The translations under genes and the position numbers were made by a program. A stretch of 64,000 nucleotides of DNA from Tsukamurella sp. 1534 (lineage in GTDB: Bacteria > Actinomycetota > Actinomycetes > Mycobacteriales > Mycobacteriaceae), in NCBI RefSeq assembly GCF_000312385.1, contig NZ_HE997627.1, forward strand, positions 593,292-657,291. The letters are read 5' to 3'. This document shows positions 8,563 to 15,382 of this stretch, piece after piece (position 1 is the first letter of the stretch; each line of letters begins with the position of its first letter). Below the pieces are notes generated by a model. That model did no database searches. It was not told the origin of the DNA and was given only the letters and a program-made list of their open reading frames with translations.

Positions 8563-9150
8563 GTGCCCCTCTTGACGATCGGCGATCAGTTCCCCGCGTT
8601 CAACCTCACCGCCGTCATCGGCGGCGACCTGTCGAAGGTCGACGCGCAGCAGCCCGACGACTACTTCACCACGGTCACCAGCGACGACTACGCCGGCAAG
8701 TGGAAGATCGTCTTCTTCTGGCCCAAGGACTTCACCTTCGTGTGCCCGACCGAGATCGCCGCGTTCGGCAAGCTCAACGAGGAGTTCGCGGACCGCGACG
8801 CGCAGGTCCTGGGTGCCTCGGTGGACAACGAGTTCGTGCACTTCCAGTGGCGCGCCCAGCACGAGGACCTCAAGACCCTCCCCTTCCCGATGCTCTCGGA
8901 CCTCAAGCGCGAGCTGGCCGAGGCCACCGGCGTCCTCAACGCCGACGGCGTCGCGGACCGCGCCACGTTCATCGTGGACCCGAACAACGAGATCCAGTTC
9001 GTCTCCGTCACCGCCGGTTCCGTGGGCCGCAACGTCGACGAGGTGCTGCGCGTGCTGGACGCCCTGCAGTCCGACGAGCTGTGCGCCTGCAACTGGAAGA
9101 AGGGCGACCCCACCCTCGACGCGGGCGAGCTGCTGAAGGAGAGCGTCTAA
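8563..9150 (+). CDS. ahpC: alkyl hydroperoxide reductase C (peroxiredoxin)
   Basis: A 195-residue 2-Cys peroxiredoxin that reduces hydrogen peroxide, organic peroxides and peroxynitrite. The peroxidatic Cys61 lies in [12 protein letters not shown], and the C-terminal CACNW gives Cys174 and Cys176, the three-cysteine pattern of actinobacterial AhpC. The GTG start has AAGGAG eight bases upstream, so this gene is leadered, unlike oxyR. ahpD follows after four bases and would supply the reducing partner. Expression is expected to be controlled by the divergent OxyR. A frame-open extension upstream is non-coding. Confidence 0.97.
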   Translation: MPLLTIGDQFPAFNLTAVIGGDLSKVDAQQPDDYFTTVTSDDYAGKWKIVFFWPKDFTFVCPTEIAAFGKLNEEFADRDAQVLGASVDNEFVHFQWRAQHEDLKTLPFPMLSDLKRELAEATGVLNADGVADRATFIVDPNNEIQFVSVTAGSVGRNVDEVLRVLDALQSDELCACNWKKGDPTLDAGELLKESV

Positions 9151-9154
9151 ACAC

Positions 9155-9682
9155 ATGTCGATCGACAACCTCAAGAACGCGGTCCCCGAGTACGCCAAGG
9201 ACCTCAAGCTCAACCTGAGCTCCCTGGCCCGCTCGACCGAGCTGAACGAGCAGCAGCTGTGGGGCACGTTCCTCGCCTCGGCGGCCGCCACCCGCAACGC
9301 CACCGTGCTCAAGGAGATCTCCGAGGAGGCCGCGGACACCCTGTCGGCCGAGGCGTACAACGCCGCCCTCGGTGCCGCGTCGGTGATGGGCATGAACAAC
9401 GTGGCCTACCGCGCGAAGGGCTTCCTCGGCTCGGACTACGCGCAGGTGCGCATGGGCCTGCGGATGAACATCATCGGCAACCCCGGCGTCGACAAGGCCG
9501 ATTTCGAGCTGTGGAGCCTGGCGGTCTCCGCCATCAACGGCTGCGAACACTGCGTGGGCGCCCACGACGAGGTGGTTCGCCAGGCCGGGCTGACCAAGGA
9601 GCAGGTCTTCGAGGCCGTCAAGGTCGCCGCCACCGTGCAGGGTGTGGCGCAGGCCGTCTTCGCCGGCGAGACCCTGGCGTAA
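9155..9682 (+). CDS. ahpD: alkyl hydroperoxidase D (AhpD)
   Basis: A 175-residue all-helical CMD-fold protein that links AhpC to lipoamide/SucB-derived electrons, as established for the M. tuberculosis protein. The relay residues Glu118, Cys130, Cys133 and His137 are all present ([17 protein letters not shown]). It lies four bases after ahpC and is certainly cotranscribed with it. A strong hairpin follows about 40 bases after the stop codon. Confidence 0.97.
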   Translation: MSIDNLKNAVPEYAKDLKLNLSSLARSTELNEQQLWGTFLASAAATRNATVLKEISEEAADTLSAEAYNAALGAASVMGMNNVAYRAKGFLGSDYAQVRMGLRMNIIGNPGVDKADFELWSLAVSAINGCEHCVGAHDEVVRQAGLTKEQVFEAVKVAATVQGVAQAVFAGETLA

Positions 9683-9723
9683 CCACGGCAGATCCTCCGC
9701 GATCACCCCGCGGACGCGACGAA

Positions 9724-9764
9724 ACGACGCCCGCCCCGGCTCACCCCGGGGCGGGCGTCGTTTT
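9724..9764 (+). terminator. rho-independent terminator of ahpCD
   Basis: A perfect 16-bp stem (9724-9739 with 9746-9761), a six-base loop and a short T run (TTTT) follow ahpD. It separates the peroxide operon from the next gene on the same strand. Confidence 0.9.
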
Positions 9765-9807
9765 CCGTACACGTAACGATTCGGCGCGGCCCCACGAACC
9801 TGAGGAC

Positions 9808-10584
9808 ATGCGAACGACCGCGCTCACGGTGCTCCGGTGCCTCGCGCTTCTCGTCCTCTTCACGGGTTTCGCCTCCGCCGCAACGGCCTCACAGCCCCGG
9901 TCGGTCCAGTACGAGGACTTCGCCCGCGATCTCGACCGCGGTGCCGTCGAGCTGATCGTCCTGGAGGAATCGTCGTCCACCGGCGACGTCTCGGGGCCGA
10001 CCGCATGGATCGCGGTGTGGTCGACCGGGCCGTTCCAATGGCGACGGGGCCCCGTCGTCGAAGGGAATCCGGTGCCGCTCGCGGACTTCACGACCCTCAT
10101 GAGGGATCGCGGGGTGCGCGTCGCCCAGGAGGACGACGACGAGAACACGATCGTCATCGCGTGGCCGTTCGAGGCCCCCGCGTGGTTCGGCACACTGCTC
10201 GGCCTGACCTGGCTCGCGACGTTCCTCGCGATGCTCTCCTCCCGCCCGCGCTGGGGCAACCGGTGGGCGTGGTTCTGGATGTTCGTCATCGGCCAGGTCG
10301 GGGTACTGCTCTACCTGCTCGTCGAACCAGCCCCGCTGTGGCGCCGGCAGCACGACGAGCACGGACCGTCGGAGGACACCGTCGCGCCGTGGATGCGCGA
10401 CCCCGCCGCCCCCGACGAGCCCCCGTCGTTCACGCCGGTGCCGCCCGGGTCCCTGCCTCCCGAGCCCGCGCCGGACACCCGGGTGAGCGGCGGCACGGGG
10501 TGCCTCTACTCGATCGTCACGAGCATCGGCGCCGCGGTCCTCGCCGGCGTGCTCGGCTGGGCCGCGGGCCACGTCCTCCCCTGA
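9808..10584 (+). CDS. membrane protein of unknown function
   Basis: A 258-residue protein I do not recognise. A signal peptide (residues 1-27, cleavage likely after ATA in SAATASQ) is followed by an extracytoplasmic domain of about 100 residues (YEDFARDLDRGAVELIVLEE...). Two hydrophobic helices follow (about 128-145, TLLGLTWLATFLAMLSS, and 152-171, WAWFWMFVIGQVGVLLYLL), then a proline-rich linker, and a final C-terminal helix (CLYSIVTSIGAAVLAGVLGWAAG). The opening strand resembles the way some growth-factor-like or TPM-type envelope proteins begin, but no family can be named. The ATG at 9808 is preceded by TGAGGA; the long upstream frame is an antisense/shadow extension over ahpD. Confidence 0.8.
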   Translation: MRTTALTVLRCLALLVLFTGFASAATASQPRSVQYEDFARDLDRGAVELIVLEESSSTGDVSGPTAWIAVWSTGPFQWRRGPVVEGNPVPLADFTTLMRDRGVRVAQEDDDENTIVIAWPFEAPAWFGTLLGLTWLATFLAMLSSRPRWGNRWAWFWMFVIGQVGVLLYLLVEPAPLWRRQHDEHGPSEDTVAPWMRDPAAPDEPPSFTPVPPGSLPPEPAPDTRVSGGTGCLYSIVTSIGAAVLAGVLGWAAGHVLP

Positions 10585-10585
10585 C

Positions 10586-11044
10586 TCACGGCCGCCAGGC
10601 ACCCGCCTGCTGCCGGGTGGCGTGGTTGAGCCGGTTCCACAGGTTGATCTGCGCGATCGCGAGGACCAGGGCGGCGAGCTGATCCGCGGCGAACTCGTCG
10701 GCCGCCGCGTCCCACAGCGCGTCCGGCACGGCGTCGGGCTCGTCCGACAGCCGGGTGAGCTGCTCCGTCATCTCCAGCGCGATCCGCTCCGCGTCGGAGA
10801 AGTACGGCGTGTGCCGCCACGCCCCGACGGCGAACAGACGCTCGTCGGAGGCGCCGAGCTTGCGCGCCATCCGCCAATGCCCGTCGAGACACGTGCTGCA
10901 CCCGTTGAGCTGGCTCGCCCGCATGTTCACCAGTTCCACCAGTTCCGGCGACAGGCCCGTCGCGGTCACCGCCTCGCTCACCTTCAGCAGCGCCTGCATC
11001 GCCCCGGGCAGGGCCATCGCGGGGTTCGTCATCCGTGCGGTCAT
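10586..11044 (-). CDS. carboxymuconolactone decarboxylase (AhpD-like) family protein
   Basis: A 152-residue CMD-domain protein with the redox motif CSTCLDGH (NGCSTCLDGHWRMARKLG) typical of AhpD-like peroxidase or thiol-disulfide proteins. Six-helix CMD proteins of this size are the commonest partners of ECF41-type sigma factors, and the divergent gene here is such a sigma factor. Its promoter region carries a TGTCACA-N16-CGTC match. Upstream of the ATG, GAGGAGTAGATC gives a Shine-Dalgarno sequence, so the mRNA is leadered. The physiological substrate is unknown. Confidence 0.88.
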   Translation of the reverse strand: MTARMTNPAMALPGAMQALLKVSEAVTATGLSPELVELVNMRASQLNGCSTCLDGHWRMARKLGASDERLFAVGAWRHTPYFSDAERIALEMTEQLTRLSDEPDAVPDALWDAAADEFAADQLAALVLAIAQINLWNRLNHATRQQAGAWRP

Positions 11045-11071
11045 GATCTACTCCTCGTGTTCGTCACATCC

Positions 11072-11085
11072 GGGGCGCTCGCCCC
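11072..11085. repeat. small inverted repeat in the CMD-gene leader
   Basis: GGGGCG-CT-CGCCCC-type dyad located between the predicted ECF promoter and the CMD start codon. It lies within the predicted 5' untranslated region of the minus-strand gene and could form a short hairpin. Function unknown. Confidence 0.4.
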
Positions 11086-11096
11086 GTCACACATCT

Positions 11097-11123
11097 GACG
11101 GATCGACGACGGAGGATGTGACA
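11097..11123 (-). promoter_or_regulatory. ECF41-type promoter (TGTCACA-N16-CGTC)
   Basis: On the minus strand, TGTCACA (11123-11117) and CGTC (11100-11097) are separated by exactly 16 bases. This is the consensus I recall for promoters recognised by ECF41 sigma factors. It points toward the CMD gene. Its -35 element ends one base before the ATG of the sigma gene, so sigma-factor binding here would occlude that gene's 5' end. Confidence 0.7.
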
Positions 11124-11124
11124 C

Positions 11125-11949
11125 ATGGATATCGACGAGTTCGAATCGGCCCGCCCGCGCCTGATCGCGGTGGCCACCCGGATGCTCGGGTCCCGGGCCG
11201 ACGCGGAGGACGCCGTGCAGGAGGCCTGGCTCCGCGCGGACCGGGCGGACGACGGCGGCACCGTCGACAACCCGGCCGCCTGGCTGACCACCGTGGTCTC
11301 CAGGATCTGCCTGGACCGCCTGCGTGCCCGCCGCGATACCGCGCCGCTCGACGGCGTGGACAGGCCCGATCCCGCACCGGGGCCGGATGAGCACGCACAG
11401 CTCGCGGAGTCGGTGGGCGCCGCGATGGGCGCGGTCCTCGACGACCTGGCGCCGGCCGAGCGCGTCGCCTTCGTCCTGCACGACGTGTTCGCCGTGCCCT
11501 TCGACGACGTCGCGGCGGTCCTCGGCAAGACCCCCGCCGCCACCCGCCAGCTCGCGAGCCGCGCCCGCCGCAGGGTGTCCGGCGTGCCGCGCCCGGACGC
11601 GGCGCGCGCCGACGCCGTGCGGGCCTTCCTCGCGGCCTCCCGGGACGGGGACTTCACCGCGCTCGTCGACCTGCTCGACCCCGACGCCGTGTTCCGGACC
11701 CACACCGACGGTGCGCCGTCGACGGTCCTGACGGGGGCGCCCGCCATCGCGGAGGCCTTCCTGTTCAAGGCGAAGACCGCGCTCGTCGCCCTGGTGGACG
11801 GACTGCTCGGATACACCGTGCGGCTGCCCGGCGCGACCGACTACCTGCTGCTCGGGGACGTGACCTTCACCGCCGAGGGCCGCATCGCCGGCCTGGACGT
11901 CACCCTCCGCACCGAGGAGGTGGCCGGGAGCGAGGTCGTCCCGCTCTGA
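11125..11949 (+). CDS. ECF sigma factor with SnoaL-like C-terminal domain (ECF41/SigJ-like)
   Basis: A 274-residue ECF sigma factor. Sigma region 2 spans about residues 5-75 (LGSRADAEDAVQEAWLR) and region 4 about 105-160 (LAPAERVAFVLHDVFAVPFDDVAAVLGKTPAATRQLASRARRRV). A C-terminal domain of about 110 residues follows, with the SnoaL/NTF2-like pattern seen in ECF41 and in mycobacterial SigJ. In that group the extension both activates and inhibits the factor instead of a separate anti-sigma. The ECF41 signatures WLPEP, DGGGR and NPDKL, as I recall them, are not recognisable here. GGAGG ten bases upstream sets the ATG. Divergent from the CMD gene. Confidence 0.88.
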   Translation: MDIDEFESARPRLIAVATRMLGSRADAEDAVQEAWLRADRADDGGTVDNPAAWLTTVVSRICLDRLRARRDTAPLDGVDRPDPAPGPDEHAQLAESVGAAMGAVLDDLAPAERVAFVLHDVFAVPFDDVAAVLGKTPAATRQLASRARRRVSGVPRPDAARADAVRAFLAASRDGDFTALVDLLDPDAVFRTHTDGAPSTVLTGAPAIAEAFLFKAKTALVALVDGLLGYTVRLPGATDYLLLGDVTFTAEGRIAGLDVTLRTEEVAGSEVVPL

Positions 11950-11955
11950 CCCGGA

Positions 11956-12002
11956 AACGACGGTGCCCGCCTCCGGAGATCCGGGGGCGGGCACCGTCGT
12001 TC
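11956..12002. terminator. bidirectional terminator between sigma factor and symporter
   Basis: A 16-bp stem (11956-11971 with 11987-12002), extended inward by further G/C pairs, lies between the convergent sigma-factor and symporter genes, six bases from both stop codons. It can stop transcription from either side. Confidence 0.85.
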
Positions 12003-12006
12003 GGGG

Positions 12007-13644
12007 CTAGTGGTCGATCGCCTTCTCGACACCGACGCCGGTGAGCGAGCGGACCTCCATCTCGACCGCCTTGTCCTTCATGTTGTCGTCGGGCTTGCCG
12101 AGGAAGGTGCCGAGGACCGCCAGGCCGAATCCGACGGGGATCGACACCAGGCCCGGATTCTCCAGCGGCCACCACGCGAAGTCGGCCGATTTGATCATCG
12201 AGGTCGACTTCCCGGACACCGCCGGCGAGAAGATGATCAGGATGATCGCGGTGCCCAGGCCGCCGTACATCGACCACAACGCGCCGGTGGTGTTGAACTT
12301 GCGCCAGAACAGCGAGAACAGGATCGTCGGCAGGTTGGCCGACGCCGCGACGGCGAACGCGAGGGCCACCAGGAAGGCGATGTTCTGCCCCATGGCGCCG
12401 ATGCCCAGGACGATCGAGATGATGCCGAGCACCACCACGGTGATCCGGGAGACCTTCACCTGGGATTCGGCGCTGGCCCGGCCGTGCTTGATCACGCCGT
12501 TGTAGATGTCGTGCGCGAGGCTCGCCGACGCGGTGATCGCGAGGCCCGCCACCACCGCGAGGATCGTGGCGAACGCGACCGCGGAGATGACGCCCATCAT
12601 GATCTCCCCGCCGAGGGCGAACGCGAGCATCGGCGCGGCGGAGTTCACGCCGCCGGGGGCCTTGGCGATGACGTCGGGCCCCACGTAGGCGGCGGCACCG
12701 AAGCCCAGCACGAGCGTGAACAGGTAGAAGGCGCCGATCAGGCCGATCGCCCAGGTGACGGAGCGACGCGCCTCCTTGGCGGTGGGCACCGTGTAGAACC
12801 GCATGAGCACGTGCGGCAGGCCGGCGGTGCCCAGCACCAGGGCCAGCGCGAGCGAGATGAAGTCGAGCTTGCTGGTCTCGGTCTTGCCGTACTTCAGGCC
12901 CGGCTCGATCAGCTTCTCCCCCGCCTTGGGGCTGCCCTCGATGGCCTTGGCCAGCAGCTCGGAGAAGTTGCCCTTCACCGCGACCATCACCATGAGCGAC
13001 ATCAGCAGGGCGCCGAAGATCAACAGCACGGCCTTGACCATCTGCACGTAGGTGGTGCCCTTCATGCCGCCGACGAGGACGTACAGGATCATCAGGATGC
13101 CGACCACGGCCACGACGACGGCCTGCCCGGTGGTTCCCTTGATGTTGAGCAGCAGGGCGACCAGGCCGCCCGCGCCGGCCATCTGGGCGATCAGGTAGAA
13201 CAGCGACACCGCGAGCGTGGCGAGCGCCGCCGCCATGCGCACGGGGCGCTGCTGCAGGCGGAAGCTCAGCACGTCGGCCATCGTGAACTTGCCCGTGTTG
13301 CGCAGCCGCTCGGCCACCAGCAGCAGGGCCACGAGCCACGCGACGAGGAAACCGATCGAGTAGAGGAATCCGTCGTAACCGGAGACCGCGATCGCTCCGC
13401 AGATCCCGAGGAAGCTGGCCGCCGACAGGTAGTCGCCGGCGATGGCGAACCCGTTCTGCGGGCCGGAGAACGAGGCGCCGCCGGTGTAGAAGTCGGTGGC
13501 CTTCTTGGTGGTCCTGCTGGCCTTGATGACGAGGCCCATCGTGACGCCGATGAAGATCAGGAAGATGATGATGTTGAGGGTGGGCGAGCCGACCTGCTGG
13601 CCGACCTCGACGCGATCGGGTTCCCACGCCAGGAATGCGCTCAC
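12007..13644 (-). CDS. sodium/solute symporter, MctC/ActP-like monocarboxylate transporter
   Basis: A 545-residue membrane protein of the solute:sodium symporter family with about 13 hydrophobic helices. Recognisable stretches are GGASFSGPQNGFAIAGDYLSAASFLGICGAIAV near the N-terminus, LVGGMKGTTYVQMVKAVLL, GTAGLPHVLMRFYTVPTAKEARRS and ASASLAHDIYNGVIK. These match cation/acetate symporters and Corynebacterium MctC, which takes up acetate, propionate and pyruvate. The GTG start overlaps the stop of the upstream DUF485 gene by four bases (GTGA), so translation is coupled, the usual arrangement for this pair. Substrate is inferred from family only. Confidence 0.92.
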   Translation of the reverse strand: MSAFLAWEPDRVEVGQQVGSPTLNIIIFLIFIGVTMGLVIKASRTTKKATDFYTGGASFSGPQNGFAIAGDYLSAASFLGICGAIAVSGYDGFLYSIGFLVAWLVALLLVAERLRNTGKFTMADVLSFRLQQRPVRMAAALATLAVSLFYLIAQMAGAGGLVALLLNIKGTTGQAVVVAVVGILMILYVLVGGMKGTTYVQMVKAVLLIFGALLMSLMVMVAVKGNFSELLAKAIEGSPKAGEKLIEPGLKYGKTETSKLDFISLALALVLGTAGLPHVLMRFYTVPTAKEARRSVTWAIGLIGAFYLFTLVLGFGAAAYVGPDVIAKAPGGVNSAAPMLAFALGGEIMMGVISAVAFATILAVVAGLAITASASLAHDIYNGVIKHGRASAESQVKVSRITVVVLGIISIVLGIGAMGQNIAFLVALAFAVAASANLPTILFSLFWRKFNTTGALWSMYGGLGTAIILIIFSPAVSGKSTSMIKSADFAWWPLENPGLVSIPVGFGLAVLGTFLGKPDDNMKDKAVEMEVRSLTGVGVEKAIDH

Positions 13645-13985
13645 TTGTCGCCCTCCACGTCCTTGAGCTCGCCCTCGATGTGCTCACGCAGATCGGTGGC
13701 GATGGGATCGACCTTGGTGTTGGCGAAACGCACGTACGCCCAGGTGATGCCGAACGTCGTCACGAACTGCGCCAGTCCGATCACGAGGGCCACGTTGATG
13801 TTGCCCCACAGCTTGGTCGACATGAAGTCGTGCGCGTAGGTGGCCAACAGGACGTAGGCCAGATACCAGGTCAGGAATGCCACAGAGACGGGGATGACGA
13901 ATCTCGCCAGCCGACTGCGCAGCTCGTGGAATTCCTCGCTGTCGTAGGCGCGTTGATAGACCGCGGCCGTATCCTCTTCATTCAC
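13641..13985 (-). CDS. DUF485 small membrane protein, partner of the symporter
   Basis: A 114-residue protein with two transmembrane helices (about residues 33-58 and 66-88: VSVAFLTWYLAYVLLAT; NVALVIGLAQFVTTFGITWAYV), characteristic of DUF485 proteins encoded with acetate-type symporters. An in-frame GTG at 14009 would add eight residues, but TACGCT immediately upstream of that GTG looks like a -10 box, and its transcript would start beyond it. I therefore prefer the GTG at 13985 (MNEEDTAAVYQRAYD). It is the first gene of the two-gene operon. Confidence 0.82.
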   Translation of the reverse strand: MNEEDTAAVYQRAYDSEEFHELRSRLARFVIPVSVAFLTWYLAYVLLATYAHDFMSTKLWGNINVALVIGLAQFVTTFGITWAYVRFANTKVDPIATDLREHIEGELKDVEGDK

Positions 13986-14064
13986 ACCGCGCAGTGTGTC
14001 ACGGCTCACAGCGTAAAGGGGATTGAATCGGCCACAAAAGAGCCGGTTGCAACCCCGTGCAACC

Positions 14065-14102
14065 CCGCCGGGCGCGGCGCCGTGACCAGCGGCGCCCGGC
14101 GG
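14065..14102 (-). terminator. terminator of the aminotransferase gene
   Basis: An 11-bp perfect G/C stem (14065-14075 with 14092-14102) begins eight bases after the aminotransferase stop codon. No long T run follows, as is common in actinobacteria. Confidence 0.65.
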
Positions 14103-14109
14103 TCACCGA

Positions 14110-15363
14110 TCAGGCGTCGAGCGCGCGCCGCGTACCCGCCGCGATCTCGGCGACCTGCTCGTCGGTCATGACGAAGGACGGCGAGTACTGCAGCGTGCCG
14201 AGCCCGGCCGCGCGTCCCGAGATACCTTCGGCGCGTAGCTTCTTCACCATCGCCATGGCCTCCGCGGGCTCGTGCAGCTGCACGCCGGCGACGGCGCCGA
14301 CGCCACCGCGCACCTCCTTGACCTTCGGGTGATCGGCGAGCGTGGACAGCTCTCGCAACAGCGTGTCCTGCAGCCGCAGCGCCTCGTCGACGAGGTTCTC
14401 CCGCTCCATCACGTCGAGCACCGCCATGGACGCCGCGGCGGCCGCGGCGTGCCCGCCGTAGGTGTAGCCGTGCCGCCACCACACGCCGCCGGAGAAGAAG
14501 GGCTCGGCGATCCACGGCGCCACGAACAGGGCGCCCATCGGGACGTAGCCACTCGTGAGCCCCTTCGCGGTGGTCATGAGATCGGGCTGCAGGTCGAACC
14601 TGCTCGATGCGAACCAGGCGCCACCGATCCGGCCGAAGCCCGTGACCACCTCGTCGGCGATGAACAGCACGTCGTGCTCGCGGCAGATGTCGCGCACCTC
14701 GCGCAGGTAGCCCTCGGGCGGCGGCAGGAGGCCGCCCGCGCCGATCACGGGCTCGGCGACGAACGCGGCGATCGAATCGGCACCGACCCGCTCGATGAGG
14801 CCGAGCAGCGCCTTGGCGTCGTCCCAGCCGATGGTCGCGGTGTCGTCGAAGAGGACCCCGCCGTAGCCCTCGGCGTTGACGGGGATGCCGCCCAGGCTGG
14901 TGCCGCCCACGTGCATGCCGTGATAGGCGTTCGCGCGGCCGACGATCAGCTTCTTCTCCGGCCGGCCCTTCTCCTGCCAGTACCGCCGGGCGAGCTTGAT
15001 CGCCGAGTCCACCGAATCGGAACCGCCGGAGGTGAAGAAGATCTTGCTGTCGGGCACCGGCGCGATCCCCTGCAGGCGGTTCGCGAGCGCCACCGTGGTG
15101 TCGGTCGCGGAGTCGCCGAACCCCGTCACGTGCGCCACCTTGAGCAGCTGCTCGCGCACCGCGTCGGCGACCTCGGCGCGGCCGTGGCCGATGTTGGCGA
15201 ACCACAGCCCCGCGGTCGCGTCGAGGTAGCGGTTGCCGTCCGTGTCGAAGACGTGGGCGCCTTCGCCCCTCGAGTAGACGAAGGCTCCGTTCTGCTCGAC
15301 CGCGCCCATGTCCGCGAAGCCGTGCCAGAGTGCCGATGAGGTCGTGGGTCCCTGTGCGCTCAT
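14110..15363 (-). CDS. class III (omega) PLP-dependent aminotransferase
   Basis: A 417-residue fold-type I, subgroup II aminotransferase of the omega-amino-acid:pyruvate type. TSGGSDSVDSAIKLAR (111-126) binds the PLP phosphate, FIADEVVTGFGRIGG (234-248) holds the Asp that contacts the pyridine nitrogen, and Lys267 in TTAKGLTSGYVPMGA forms the Schiff base. Donor and acceptor cannot be read from sequence; beta-alanine, putrescine and other amines are all possible in this group. The ATG at 15363 follows TAGTTT by seven bases, a leaderless start, and lies only 19 bases from the start of the divergent helicase. Confidence 0.92.
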   Translation of the reverse strand: MSAQGPTTSSALWHGFADMGAVEQNGAFVYSRGEGAHVFDTDGNRYLDATAGLWFANIGHGRAEVADAVREQLLKVAHVTGFGDSATDTTVALANRLQGIAPVPDSKIFFTSGGSDSVDSAIKLARRYWQEKGRPEKKLIVGRANAYHGMHVGGTSLGGIPVNAEGYGGVLFDDTATIGWDDAKALLGLIERVGADSIAAFVAEPVIGAGGLLPPPEGYLREVRDICREHDVLFIADEVVTGFGRIGGAWFASSRFDLQPDLMTTAKGLTSGYVPMGALFVAPWIAEPFFSGGVWWRHGYTYGGHAAAAAASMAVLDVMERENLVDEALRLQDTLLRELSTLADHPKVKEVRGGVGAVAGVQLHEPAEAMAMVKKLRAEGISGRAAGLGTLQYSPSFVMTDEQVAEIAAGTRRALDA

Positions 15364-15369
15364 GATGGA

Positions 15370-15376
15370 TAAACTA
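15370..15376. promoter_or_regulatory. overlapping divergent -10 boxes
   Basis: TAAACTA at 15370-15376 contains TAAACT on the plus strand (15370-15375) and TAGTTT on the minus strand (15376-15371). Each is exactly seven bases before a start codon: ATG at 15383 (plus) and ATG at 15363 (minus). The two hexamers share five base pairs, so only one promoter can be opened at a time. Confidence 0.65.
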
Positions 15377-15382
15377 GAACAA

